A stretch of 64,000 bases of DNA from Anaerolineae bacterium (GTDB taxonomy: Bacteria; Chloroflexota; Anaerolineae; Aggregatilineales; Phototrophicaceae), in contig JAFLCG010000012.1 in assembly GCA_017303635.1 (NCBI GenBank), positions 159,678 through 223,677 of the forward strand, given 5' to 3'. The notes under the pieces are model-generated. The model made no database searches. It was not told the DNA's origin and saw nothing but the letters and a program-made list of their open reading frames with translations. Below are positions 1 to 8,875 of this stretch, piece after piece. Both the position numbers and the translations under genes were made by a program. Every line of letters starts with the position of its first letter. Position 1 is the stretch's first letter.

Positions 1-108
1 TGGTGTTGGTTGGAATATGGTTAGTAATAAGCCGAAATGTCCGTTGGATGGGAACGCCTGGGGAGGCGGAGAATTTGCTGGTTTGCATAGGGGATTTCGG
101 AGACATAA

Positions 109-3100
109 GTGGCTCAGGGACCTGTTTTTCTCAGTTATCGCAGCACCGAGGTGGACTTTGCCCTGAAACTGGCAGTTGACCTCAAGGCAGCTGGCGTTAA
201 CTTATGGATGGATCGGCTGGACATCAAGCCGGGTGATGACTGGCTCAAAGCGCTGCAGAACGCTGTTAGCAACTGCGCCGCGATGATCCCTGTCCTCAGC
301 CCTGACTATGTCGCATCTGGTTACTGTGAAAAAGAATTGGCCCGCGCTGACCGCATGGCGAAGGAAATCTTCCCAGTAGTGATCCGGGAAGTGCCGGATG
401 CCAGTTGGCCTATCGAAATCCAGCGCCATCAATATATTGATTTCAAAGCCTGGCGGGATGAAAAAGCTTATAAAGAACAGCTCGCCCGTTTGATTGCAAT
501 CCTGAAAGAAAAAGTAGCCGATCAAGTCGCCGCTGAACCCGAAGCGGGCGCCCTCCAACTGGTGACATTGATCGCCGAGCTGGAATCAGAACGCGGCATC
601 ATCTCCCGACTGGATAACCTCTCCAGCACCAGCCTCACCAATAAAGACAACACCATGCGTCCGCAGCCCGTGGCAGTGCGGACGTGGAACTTGCCGGGTC
701 GCTTCGCGCTGGTACAGCCAATCAGCGGGGATGATGCCCGCAAGCTGGTCATCCCGCGCAAAGAGACACGGGTCTCACTGACCAGTTTTCAGGAAGCGCA
801 GAATAAGTACCCGCGTTTCGTGCTGGTTTCTGGCCCGGGCGCGGGTAAATCGACTGTCCTCCAGCAGATGGTACTGGAGACAGCGCATATGCGGCGGGGA
901 TCGCCGGTGGTGGCCTTGGTGCCGCTGCTGCTCAACCTGGCGGAATGGGGTGCAGATCAAACCCTGGAAGCCTTCGTGCGGGCCAATTGGACGCTCGACT
1001 TTGACCCGTTCCGCATGGCAGCCAAGGGTAAACTGATCGTTTTCCTGGATGGCCTGAACGAAATGGGGGCGACCGCCGCCTCTAAAGCCGCTTCCATCCG
1101 CAACTGGCTCAATGGTGAGAACGCTCCGCAGCGCCTGATCGTGACCTGCCGGAAAGGGGATTACACCCCGGCGCTTGACCTCGGTCTACCGGTGATCGAG
1201 ATTGTCGATCTGACCGCTGACCATGCCCGCGAATATGCCCAGCACTTCCTCGGGGAAGTCGGCGCCCGTTCGTTCATCGACAGCCTGTATCCCCCGGAAG
1301 AACGCCTCGACCGCGCGACCCGCCACATTCAGCAGATGGCGCGTAATCCGTTCCTCCTGAGTGCGCTGCTGATCCTGCGCCAACGTCAGCCGAATGAACC
1401 GCTGCCGTCCAGTACGGGCGGGTTGATGGCGGCGCTGATCAAGGAACTGTGGTCGGTTCAGCCGGAAGAAGCGCGTGCCGTCGCCTGGGAAAAAATCGAG
1501 GCCGCGCTGGTCGATCTGGCCTTCCATATGGTTGATGCCGATATGCCGCCGACCATCTCGGTCGAGAATGCGCTGGAGTTTGTCAGTCCCAACCCGGTGC
1601 TGGATGCTGCGGTGAACGTCGGCTTGCTCGACCGCAACGGCGAAACCGTCCGTTTCGCCAACCCCTTTGTGCAGGACTACTTTGCAGCACTCGGCCTGAA
1701 GCACATCGGCCTGCCAACCCGCCTGACTCGTCCCCAGTTCGACCATCACAACCAGCGCGTCCCACAGCGCTGGGATAGCCCGATGATGATGTTAGCCGGT
1801 ACGGCGGTCAACGCTGACTCGGTCGTGCTCAATGTGGCGGAGGTTGATCCTTACCTGGCGCTGGCCTGTGCGGTCAGCGGAATCGAGATCAGCGATCTGA
1901 CCTTTGATCGGGTGGTCAATCAGTTGCTCACCCGCCTGAAGACCGAAGGTGATCTGCGCGTGCCGGTGGCGCGCATCATGCTGCCCACTGAACCGGAAAA
2001 GGCCGCGCTCATCCTCATGGAAGCCATGCGGGATGGCGGTTGGTCAGTGCGGTTGGCTGCGGCCAGCGCCCTCATTGGTGTTGATCTGCCGGTGAAATCG
2101 GCCCTGGCTACCGCCCTGCGTGATCTGGAAAACAGCACTCGGGAATCGACCTCCGCGGCGTTGCGGCAGTTTGGCAAAAGCGCCTTGCCGACTCTGTTCC
2201 AGTTGATCCGCAGCGGCGAAGCCAAAGACCGGCGGGGTGCCGCTTGGGCGCTGGGTGAATTGAAAGAAACGGCGGGTGTACCGCTGCTGTTGGAAGCCCT
2301 GCGCGACCCTGAAGATGATGTGGCGCTGGATGCCGCGACCGCCCTCGGCCGCATTAAAGATACGGCATCGATCCCCGCGCTGATGGACTCGCTCGAGCAT
2401 CAGAACATGCATGTCGGGCGGGCGGCGGCGCGTGCCCTAGGGTGGTTGGGCAAGCCCGCCCGCGATACCCTCCTGCAAGCTCTGAGCGATACGACCAGCA
2501 GCACCAAAAAACAGGTACGCGTCATTCAGGCGCTCTCGCATATCGCTGATCCGACCGTCGCGGCGGCACTGTTGAACACCACCCGGCATCATCACCCGGA
2601 TGTGCGCGGGGCCGCCGTCGAGTCGCTCAAGTATCACAAGTCGGCGGCGGCAGTGAAGCGCCTGATCGAATGCCTGCATGATGACGCTAAGCCGCGCTGG
2701 AGCCGGAACCGCATCAGCGATACAGCAGCCATCATTCTGGAATACATCGGCACTGAAGAAGCCTTGCGGGCGGTCGAAAGTTGGCGCAAGGGCGATTTAC
2801 CTGAGTCTGGGAGCGCACCCACAGCGCAGCCTGCGCTCATGATGGGCGGCGCAGCGGAGGCCCGCGAACGCCTGCTGAATGCGACTGGCAAGCTCAACAG
2901 TGAGAGCGTCCTGCCGTTTGACGTGCATACCGAAACACGGCCCGTGACGCCGGATGCCTGGGAACAGCGGCGGGATGTGGCTGCGGCGCTGGCTCATGGT
3001 GAACCGGCCCAAGTGTTGCCACGCCTGCGCGAACTGCTCCTGGATGAGGAGAGTCAGGTGCGGGTGACGGTGGTTCAGTCCCTCGGGACGCTGCCTGCCG

Positions 3101-4248
3101 AACCTGAGGTGCTGGCAACCTTGGTCGATGCCATGCGCGATACCGATGTGTTGGTGGTGGATGCGGCTGCCGAGATGCTCAAACGGATGGCGCGTCCGCC
3201 CGTGCCTGGGTTGGCCGAACTGCTGCGCGACTCGGATGATAACCGGCGTGGCGCGGCCATTGATGTGGTCGGCAGCTTGCGCGATGTCAGCAGCGTTGGG
3301 GATCTGATCGACTGCTTGGGCGATTTACGGAAGCCCTGGCTTTCGGAAGATCGCATCTGTGATAAAGCCGTCCGCGCTCTGGAACTAATTGATACGCCGG
3401 AAGCCCAGGAAGCGGTCGAACAGTACTACGCTGCCAATCCGGCAGAAGCAGCCAAACGCAGCGGTGGGCGTCCGCGTGACCGGCATCTGGATGCGGTCAA
3501 TGGCTTCCTGCGCGATATGGTCGATACGGACTGGGGCATCCGCAATGAGGCCGCCAAACAATTGCGCGAATACGCCAAGAAGCTGCGCGGTCTGAAGCCC
3601 GCTGCGGTGAATGCGCGGCTGTTGGAGGTGCTGGGCAGCAGCAATTGGGAGACTCGGGCGACGGTGCTGGAGTCGCTCGGCTGGATTGGGGACAAGAGTG
3701 TTGCATCCTCGGTGATGCCGCTGCTGATTGATACCCAACGTGATGTGCGGGCGATGGCAATCCGTGTGCTGGTCGAACTGGGGGAGACCCAGGCCGTCGG
3801 CGGGATTGTCAATCTGCTGGCCGACCGCGATGCCATTGTCCGGGAAGCCGCGGTGGAATCGCTGGGGCTGCTGGGTGATCCACGTGCGGTGCCGCCGCTG
3901 CTGGATGTTGTCCAGGACGATGAGCCGGGGATCGCCTATCTGGCGATTGAGGCGCTGGGCCGCCTGAAGCATGAAACCGCTGTCGATCCGCTGCTGGTGG
4001 TGCTGAAAGGGGCCGATGTTGGTGCGCGCTGGGCCGCCTGCTGGGCGCTGGGGCAGATCAGTGACGTCCGGGCCATCCCGGCGCTGATTGCGGCGCTGGC
4101 GGATAAGGCCAAGCCCGCCTGGGATGAAAAGCCGGTCGGGGAAATGGCAGCGGAAGCACTGGCGCTTTTTGATACGCCAGAGGCCAGAGCCGCGGTGGAA
4201 CAGTACCGCCGTGTACAGTCGGGTGATGTAAACGGGACTTCGGGCTGA
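109..4248 (+). CDS. TIR-NACHT-HEAT repeat protein, putative NLR-like immune sensor
   Basis: 1379 aa from a GTG start preceded by GGAG six bases upstream. Residues 1-130 form a TIR domain (VFLSYR start, WMD loop, SGYCEKEL with Cys73 and Glu76; that Glu is the NAD-hydrolase catalytic position in active TIRs). Residues about 240-330 hold a NACHT-type P-loop NTPase: Walker A GPGAGKST near 242-249 and Walker B LIVFLDGLNEMG near 309. From about residue 640 to the end there are PBS-lyase/HEAT repeats, a likely ligand- or partner-sensing solenoid. The order effector-NTPase-superstructure is that of STAND/NLR proteins, which oligomerise on a trigger. It is followed 74 bp later by a second TIR gene in the same orientation, so the two may be co-transcribed. 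The immune role is inferred from architecture; signalling or programmed cell death in development is an alternative. Confidence 0.88.
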   Translation: MAQGPVFLSYRSTEVDFALKLAVDLKAAGVNLWMDRLDIKPGDDWLKALQNAVSNCAAMIPVLSPDYVASGYCEKELARADRMAKEIFPVVIREVPDASWPIEIQRHQYIDFKAWRDEKAYKEQLARLIAILKEKVADQVAAEPEAGALQLVTLIAELESERGIISRLDNLSSTSLTNKDNTMRPQPVAVRTWNLPGRFALVQPISGDDARKLVIPRKETRVSLTSFQEAQNKYPRFVLVSGPGAGKSTVLQQMVLETAHMRRGSPVVALVPLLLNLAEWGADQTLEAFVRANWTLDFDPFRMAAKGKLIVFLDGLNEMGATAASKAASIRNWLNGENAPQRLIVTCRKGDYTPALDLGLPVIEIVDLTADHAREYAQHFLGEVGARSFIDSLYPPEERLDRATRHIQQMARNPFLLSALLILRQRQPNEPLPSSTGGLMAALIKELWSVQPEEARAVAWEKIEAALVDLAFHMVDADMPPTISVENALEFVSPNPVLDAAVNVGLLDRNGETVRFANPFVQDYFAALGLKHIGLPTRLTRPQFDHHNQRVPQRWDSPMMMLAGTAVNADSVVLNVAEVDPYLALACAVSGIEISDLTFDRVVNQLLTRLKTEGDLRVPVARIMLPTEPEKAALILMEAMRDGGWSVRLAAASALIGVDLPVKSALATALRDLENSTRESTSAALRQFGKSALPTLFQLIRSGEAKDRRGAAWALGELKETAGVPLLLEALRDPEDDVALDAATALGRIKDTASIPALMDSLEHQNMHVGRAAARALGWLGKPARDTLLQALSDTTSSTKKQVRVIQALSHIADPTVAAALLNTTRHHHPDVRGAAVESLKYHKSAAAVKRLIECLHDDAKPRWSRNRISDTAAIILEYIGTEEALRAVESWRKGDLPESGSAPTAQPALMMGGAAEARERLLNATGKLNSESVLPFDVHTETRPVTPDAWEQRRDVAAALAHGEPAQVLPRLRELLLDEESQVRVTVVQSLGTLPAEPEVLATLVDAMRDTDVLVVDAAAEMLKRMARPPVPGLAELLRDSDDNRRGAAIDVVGSLRDVSSVGDLIDCLGDLRKPWLSEDRICDKAVRALELIDTPEAQEAVEQYYAANPAEAAKRSGGRPRDRHLDAVNGFLRDMVDTDWGIRNEAAKQLREYAKKLRGLKPAAVNARLLEVLGSSNWETRATVLESLGWIGDKSVASSVMPLLIDTQRDVRAMAIRVLVELGETQAVGGIVNLLADRDAIVREAAVESLGLLGDPRAVPPLLDVVQDDEPGIAYLAIEALGRLKHETAVDPLLVVLKGADVGARWAACWALGQISDVRAIPALIAALADKAKPAWDEKPVGEMAAEALALFDTPEARAAVEQYRRVQSGDVNGTSG

Positions 4249-4322
4249 AACCGGCTCCCGCGAATGATGCTTTAAGTAATTGAACTCAACCGGGGCAGGT
4301 CGGTTTGTAAAGGGAAAATGTC

Positions 4323-6128
4323 ATGCGTCTTTTTGTCAGTTACGCCAGGGTCGATAAACCCTACTGCATGCAGATCGTCGATACGTTGGATGTCCATGAA
4401 ACCTGGTATGACCAACGCTTGTATCCCGGTCAGAACTGGTGGAAGGAAATCCTCCGCAAGCTGGACTGGTGCGAAGGCTTCGTGTACCTGCTCTCACCAG
4501 ACTCGGTCAATTCACAGTACTGCCAGCGCGAGTTTGAAATCGCGCAGCAGTTGGGGCGTGCCATCTTCCCGGTGCTGATCCGCGAAAATACGACTCTGCC
4601 GCAGGCCCTGAAGGATCTGCACTACGCCAACCTCAGCCGGGGCATCACGGCAGAAGGCGTCAAGACGCTGCTCAATTCCATTTATCTGCATGAGCAGCAG
4701 CAGCGGGAGCGCCCCCAGCATGATCCGCGCCCGCGTTCGGTCAGCAGCATTCCCACCCCGCATGTCACGCAGCCCCAGGTCAACCTGTCCTCCGTCGTGA
4801 CTCAGGCCGCCAACGCCATGGAAGCCGGTCAATACGACCAGGCCGTGTTCTTCTTGAAGCAGGCCAAAGCCAACGGCTATACCAGCCGTTATATTGATAT
4901 TGACGCTTTCCTCCAGGCAGCCGAAGAAGCCCTGGAGAAGCAATCCTGGCTGATCGAAGCTGACCGCGATTATCGGCAGATCAGCGATATGATCCGCCTG
5001 CGTTCGACCCGTCAACTGGCACTGGAAGCCTTCCTCGAATTCCGCAAGCAGTACCCGGATTATGACCCGGATAGCCTGGCGGATGCCTACCGCAGCGAAC
5101 TCGAAAGCCTCCGCCTGGGTGGAGGCGGTAGCAGCCGTACGGTGACGGGTTTGTATATTCCGGAAGGTGCGCGTCTGCCCGCGCCGCAGCCCGGCCCGGC
5201 TCCTGCTTTGCCGCCGTCGCAGCCGCCCTATACGTCCTCTGAACCGATCATCAATCCCCGCAGCACGGGTACCATGCACCGCCTGGTCGATGATCGCCCT
5301 GGTACGGGCAGCCTGGCCTCGGCCTATGCGCCGTTGGGAGGACCATCGGTTGCCCTGGCCGATATGGAAATGCTGGAAGATACGGCTCAGGCACCGGCGG
5401 TTGGTCTGCCGCTGCTGGAATGGTGTATGGTTCCGGCGGGCAGCGTTCGCCTGATGGTGCAGGAGAAGGATGGTCGGGTACAGGAGCGTGTCGTCAGCCT
5501 GCCCGCCTTCCAGATCAGCAAATACCCGGTCACGATCGCCCAGTATCAGCTTTTCCTGGATGACCCCTCCGGTTACAACAACATCGCCTGGTGGGGCTAC
5601 TCCGCTTATGCCAATCATTGGCGGATGAATAACCCTGCGCCGAAGGCCGCCCGCTTCAAGGGTGATGACCGTCCTCGCGAGATGGTCAACTGGTACGACT
5701 CCATGGCCTTCTGCCATTGGGCCAGCACCACCCTGGGGCGGAACATCGCCCTGCCGACCTCCGCGCAGTGGCAGCGTGCCTTCCAGGGGGATGACGGACG
5801 TGCCTATCCCTGGGGCAACCGCTTTGATAAAGACCGCTGCAACACCGCCGAGAATAACCTGAAGATGACCACCATCGTCATGCGTTACGATGATGGCCGC
5901 AGCCCTTATGGTGTCTACGATATGGCGGGCAACGTCTGGGAATGGTGCCTGGATAGCAAGCATGAGCAGGATAAAGAGGCCAATATCGGCAGCAATGAGA
6001 AGCGCATCGTGCGCGGCGGCTCCTTCATGAGCCCCTCGCAGCGGTCACAGGTGGCCTTCCTCTATGACCTTGACCCGGCCTCCTACCACGCCTCCATCGG
6101 TTTCCGTATCGTTGACCTGACCGAGTAG
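4323..6128 (+). CDS. TIR domain-FGE-sulfatase (SUMF1-like) fusion protein
   Basis: 601 aa; ATG with AGGGA seven bases upstream. Residues 1-125 are a second TIR domain (RLFVSYARVDK, YLLSPDSVNSQYCQREF with Cys67 and Glu70). Residues 150-260 are predicted helical and 265-330 are a Pro/Ser-rich linker. Residues about 362-601 match the formylglycine-generating enzyme/SUMF1 fold (PVTIAQYQLFLDD, VNWYDSMAFCHW, LPTSAQWQRAF, YPWGN, YGVYDMAGNVWEWC, RIVRGGSF, GFRIV). The paired catalytic cysteines that follow GGSF in true FGE enzymes are absent (GGSFMSPSQRSQ), so this is probably a non-enzymatic C-type-lectin-fold binding module. Its position right after the TIR-NACHT-HEAT gene suggests the two proteins act together, one as NTPase sensor and one as partner or second effector. 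Confidence 0.88.
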   Translation: MRLFVSYARVDKPYCMQIVDTLDVHETWYDQRLYPGQNWWKEILRKLDWCEGFVYLLSPDSVNSQYCQREFEIAQQLGRAIFPVLIRENTTLPQALKDLHYANLSRGITAEGVKTLLNSIYLHEQQQRERPQHDPRPRSVSSIPTPHVTQPQVNLSSVVTQAANAMEAGQYDQAVFFLKQAKANGYTSRYIDIDAFLQAAEEALEKQSWLIEADRDYRQISDMIRLRSTRQLALEAFLEFRKQYPDYDPDSLADAYRSELESLRLGGGGSSRTVTGLYIPEGARLPAPQPGPAPALPPSQPPYTSSEPIINPRSTGTMHRLVDDRPGTGSLASAYAPLGGPSVALADMEMLEDTAQAPAVGLPLLEWCMVPAGSVRLMVQEKDGRVQERVVSLPAFQISKYPVTIAQYQLFLDDPSGYNNIAWWGYSAYANHWRMNNPAPKAARFKGDDRPREMVNWYDSMAFCHWASTTLGRNIALPTSAQWQRAFQGDDGRAYPWGNRFDKDRCNTAENNLKMTTIVMRYDDGRSPYGVYDMAGNVWEWCLDSKHEQDKEANIGSNEKRIVRGGSFMSPSQRSQVAFLYDLDPASYHASIGFRIVDLTE

Positions 6129-6149
6129 GGGCGCATGACTGTGCGCCCG
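6125..6149 (+). repeat. GTAGGGGCG-type intergenic palindrome
   Basis: Dyad starting GTAGGGGCGCA and ending TGTGCGCCC; the TAG in it is the stop codon of the TIR-FGE gene. It belongs to a family with further copies at 17570, 18516, 39143, 50649 and 56387, and longer relatives at 13387, 25383 and 58089. Confidence 0.75.
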
Positions 6150-6151
6150 CT

Positions 6152-6179
6152 AGAAATCCCGCCACACGGCGGGATTTCT
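6152..6179 (+). terminator. strong hairpin after the TIR-FGE gene
   Basis: Perfect 12-bp stem (AGAAATCCCGCC / GGCGGGATTTCT) with loop ACAC, starting 24 bp after the stop codon. No long T-run follows, so it is either a terminator with a weak tail or a transcript-stabilising hairpin separating the TIR pair from the Uma2 gene. Confidence 0.6.
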
Positions 6180-6245
6180 GATTCTGGGGATATATAGGTG
6201 AAAAAGGCGTTATACTAGGTGGGTCAGACCAGCATGGAGGCAGCA

Positions 6246-6905
6246 ATGGTCGATATGATCCCCACACTCGATGTGGCGCAGATTCCCGGCACCGTGCAGA
6301 TCAGTGGGCGGATTCTCGCGCGGAACATCCCCTACGAGCAATTCATGGTAACCGAGTACGGCGAGACCCATGTGGAATGGGTGAACGGGGTGGTGATCGC
6401 AATGCCGTCGATTAGCTGGCGACACAATCTGTTGACGCAATTCCTGACGATGCTGATTCTGGCGTTCCTCGAACGGCATGGTGGCGGGCGGGTGCTGAAC
6501 GACCCCATGCTGATGAAGCTGCCGAGTGTCCCTTCCTCCCGTGCACCGGATGTGCTGGTGCTGCTGCCGGAGCGTGAAGGCCAGCTTCAGCAAAATCAGG
6601 TGGTGGGGCCTGCCAACCTGGTCATCGAGATTGTCTCCCCCGGCAGTGTGCGGATTGATACTGTGGATAAACGGCGCGAGTACGAACTGGGTGGTGTTCC
6701 GGAGTTCTGGTTGATTGACCCCATGAAGCGGCGTGCGCTGTTCCTGCGCCTGAACGAGTCTGGCGTGTATGACGAAATCGAGCCGGAAGATGGCGTGTAT
6801 ACCTCGGCGGTGCTGGTGGGTTTCCGCCTGCCGGTGGAGATGCTGTGGCAAGATCCGCTGCCGACTGTGAGCGAGACGGTCGCGCTGGCGGCGGGGATGG
6901 GGTAA
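6246..6905 (+). CDS. Uma2 family (DUF820) PD-(D/E)XK nuclease-fold protein
   Basis: 219 aa from ATG 6246, chosen because GGAGG lies five bases upstream; an in-frame GTG at 6219 has no such site. Visible motifs are the Uma2 set: VEWVNGVVI near the N-terminus, RAPDVLVLLP, VIEIVSPGS, DKRREYELGGVPEFWLIDP, and the closing GFRLPVEMLW. The family has a restriction-endonuclease-like core (D, ExK-like residues) but no agreed function; it is very common in Cyanobacteria and Chloroflexota. It is separated from the TIR pair by a 12-bp hairpin, with a TATACT box at 6211-6216, so it probably has its own promoter. A second Uma2 gene lies at 42660. Confidence 0.88.
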   Translation: MVDMIPTLDVAQIPGTVQISGRILARNIPYEQFMVTEYGETHVEWVNGVVIAMPSISWRHNLLTQFLTMLILAFLERHGGGRVLNDPMLMKLPSVPSSRAPDVLVLLPEREGQLQQNQVVGPANLVIEIVSPGSVRIDTVDKRREYELGGVPEFWLIDPMKRRALFLRLNESGVYDEIEPEDGVYTSAVLVGFRLPVEMLWQDPLPTVSETVALAAGMG

Positions 6906-6930
6906 CGAACACCAAATTGGGTTTTAGTCT

Positions 6931-8607
6931 TCAGGTGCCGACCACTCGCAGGCTGTAGAGCATGTAAATTGGTTCGCTGGAGGCAGTGTACTCAATCATC
7001 GCCGTAAAGACTCCCTCACTGCGATAGCTCACATCTGCCAACCGATAATCCATAGGCCAGGTGCGGGTATCGGCAACCGTAATGGCTCGACCGTCGGTGA
7101 GGCTAACTACGCTGGCCTGGGTTTCAGAGAACGGCGTTCCCAAATCATCCCGCGTCCAGAACAGCAGCCACTCCGTTCCGAACTGGCTGCGAAAGCTACC
7201 CTGGAACGCTTGCACCCGCGACTGCTCGCCATCTAGCCTAATAAGCAAGGTCTCGGCTGTGCGCCAGATAGCGAGTAAATCAGGAGCGACTTCCGTAAAA
7301 TAGTACGGCTCGCCATTGGCATCCTGAGCAGGTGCTTCAAACAATGTATCCTCGGTTGCCATGTCGATCACCTTCAATTGGGCGTTGAGCGGTGGGTTCC
7401 CTGTTTGCTGGCTGATAGCGCCGTCACTGTCCAGTTCAAAGGCAGCGTAGCGCCCATCAGCAGAAACCCAACGCATCGCTTCAATCTCACCCGTGAAGAA
7501 AGACCGACGTTCACCTGTCCAGGCGTTGACGGCGATGACTTCCGCCAGCGTATTGTCAGCGTTGGGGATGAGGAAGAAGGCCTCATCTATAGAACTGGCT
7601 ACCCACGCCTGGCAGCTTATCGGCACCTGATATGACAACCACTGGAGTGTATCCACCATCAGCCACTGCTGCTCGCAATGGGGTTCGGGCTGTGTTTCAT
7701 CGCTGATCTGCATGACTAGCCGTTTACGATTTACGTGATAGTAAGGGCCAGCCGGGAGTGGAATTAGCACTTTTCGCTCAACATCCACGAAAGCGTAGTG
7801 ATAATCGAATCCACCTTCTGTGTTGCCAATTCCGGCTATGAGCAAAGCACGAAGTGGATTTGATGAGAACGACCCGATGAAGAACTCATCAATCCCACTT
7901 TGCCCCCGTTTAAAAGGGCCAATCTGGATGAAGTCCTTGGCCTCAACATCGAAGGCGAACAGAATTATATCTTCCGGTTGATTTTCATCAGGGACGCCGC
8001 TCAGGTACAGGATTACATATGGCTGATCATCCTGGTAATGGACGCGCCAGTTGGTAAACCCAGTTGGCAGCGGTGGAGTCAGATAGCCAGTTGCCACGTC
8101 ACAGGCATGACGCTGGTCGTTGCGCCCGGTAATGATGAGCCAACCTGTTACGTAGTTCCAACCAGAGGAACGCGGGCCGCAAAGTGTGTCAAAATAGTCC
8201 GGCCAGCCCTGCAACCGCACCCACTCCCCAGTCTCTAGGTCGATCATCCAGTAGCGGCTAGGCTCATCGCTGTACCGCGTTTCAATCAGGTAAATCGCGA
8301 TGGGTGTTTGATACCATTCGGAAGGCCCTCCCTCGAACCCAAACGGGAACGGCAGGATGCGCCCATCTTCCAGGCGGGCAATCTGCCGTTCGGCATCAAA
8401 CTGCACCGGAATGTGCCAGAACTCGCTGAACGTCTTTTCCTCAACGCTGATGATTTCCACCTCCGGCCCAAACAGATCTTGCGGATTTTCCGGCGGCCAA
8501 GGGGCGGGAGTCTGGGTCTGTGCGCGGGCAGCGCCAGTCAGGAGCAGCAGAACACAGGCAAACATCAACGTGCGTAGGAGCATCAGGTCAGTATCCATAA
8601 ATATCAT
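6931..8607 (-). CDS. secreted hypothetical protein, probable beta-propeller
   Basis: 558 aa at most; the first in-frame Met codons are at 8607, 8598 and 8583. A signal peptide is clear (LLRTLMFACVLLLLTGAARAQ), followed by a Pro-rich stretch. The mature part has repeating blocks of hydrophobic strands with Trp, Tyr and Asp turns (YWMIDLETGEWVRL, GWLIITGRND, RYAAFELDSDG), as in extracellular beta-propeller or WD40-like proteins. No catalytic motif is seen. The gene faces the Uma2 gene convergently (25 bp apart). The exported protein at 36545 has the same general build. Function unknown. Confidence 0.75.
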   Translation of the reverse strand: MIFMDTDLMLLRTLMFACVLLLLTGAARAQTQTPAPWPPENPQDLFGPEVEIISVEEKTFSEFWHIPVQFDAERQIARLEDGRILPFPFGFEGGPSEWYQTPIAIYLIETRYSDEPSRYWMIDLETGEWVRLQGWPDYFDTLCGPRSSGWNYVTGWLIITGRNDQRHACDVATGYLTPPLPTGFTNWRVHYQDDQPYVILYLSGVPDENQPEDIILFAFDVEAKDFIQIGPFKRGQSGIDEFFIGSFSSNPLRALLIAGIGNTEGGFDYHYAFVDVERKVLIPLPAGPYYHVNRKRLVMQISDETQPEPHCEQQWLMVDTLQWLSYQVPISCQAWVASSIDEAFFLIPNADNTLAEVIAVNAWTGERRSFFTGEIEAMRWVSADGRYAAFELDSDGAISQQTGNPPLNAQLKVIDMATEDTLFEAPAQDANGEPYYFTEVAPDLLAIWRTAETLLIRLDGEQSRVQAFQGSFRSQFGTEWLLFWTRDDLGTPFSETQASVVSLTDGRAITVADTRTWPMDYRLADVSYRSEGVFTAMIEYTASSEPIYMLYSLRVVGT

Positions 8608-8766
8608 TCGGCATATTCATGGTACTGTACAAGCATGATTGCCTGTATAGACGATTGCCCGACGGCACAGCAACGGTCGCCAAATTCAGGCGATGTCAAA
8701 ATATAGAATCGGAACCCGTGTCCTGATTTTCTACCCAACCTGCGCTAAGCCAGTAGCCGAAAGTAA

Positions 8767-8823
8767 TCCACGACCATTTCCCGGTCATGGACGGGTTTTA
8801 CGCACAAATATCGGTCGTGGATC
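8767..8823. repeat. inverted repeat in the 8608-8875 intergenic region
   Basis: Ten-base perfect arms ATCCACGACC (8767-8776) and GGTCGTGGAT (8814-8823) around a 37-base spacer, between two minus-strand genes for exported proteins. It could be a regulatory dyad upstream of the 8607 gene's promoter or a small repeat; nothing else is seen in this gap. Confidence 0.35.
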
Positions 8824-8875
8824 ATGGACATGTTTCGGCGAATGGCTTAGTAGCTTCGTCGATGCCAATCCCTCA

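Noticed and set aside
4512..5963. Long open frame of 483 codons on the minus strand across the TIR-FGE gene.
   Set aside because: Its protein is Arg/His/Gly-rich low-complexity text with no motif, and it lies antisense to a gene with strong domain matches; a GC-rich shadow.
4323..6128. FGE-fold gene considered as a diversity-generating retroelement target.
   Set aside because: No reverse transcriptase, no template repeat or adenine-biased near-duplicate of its 3' end seen in the window.
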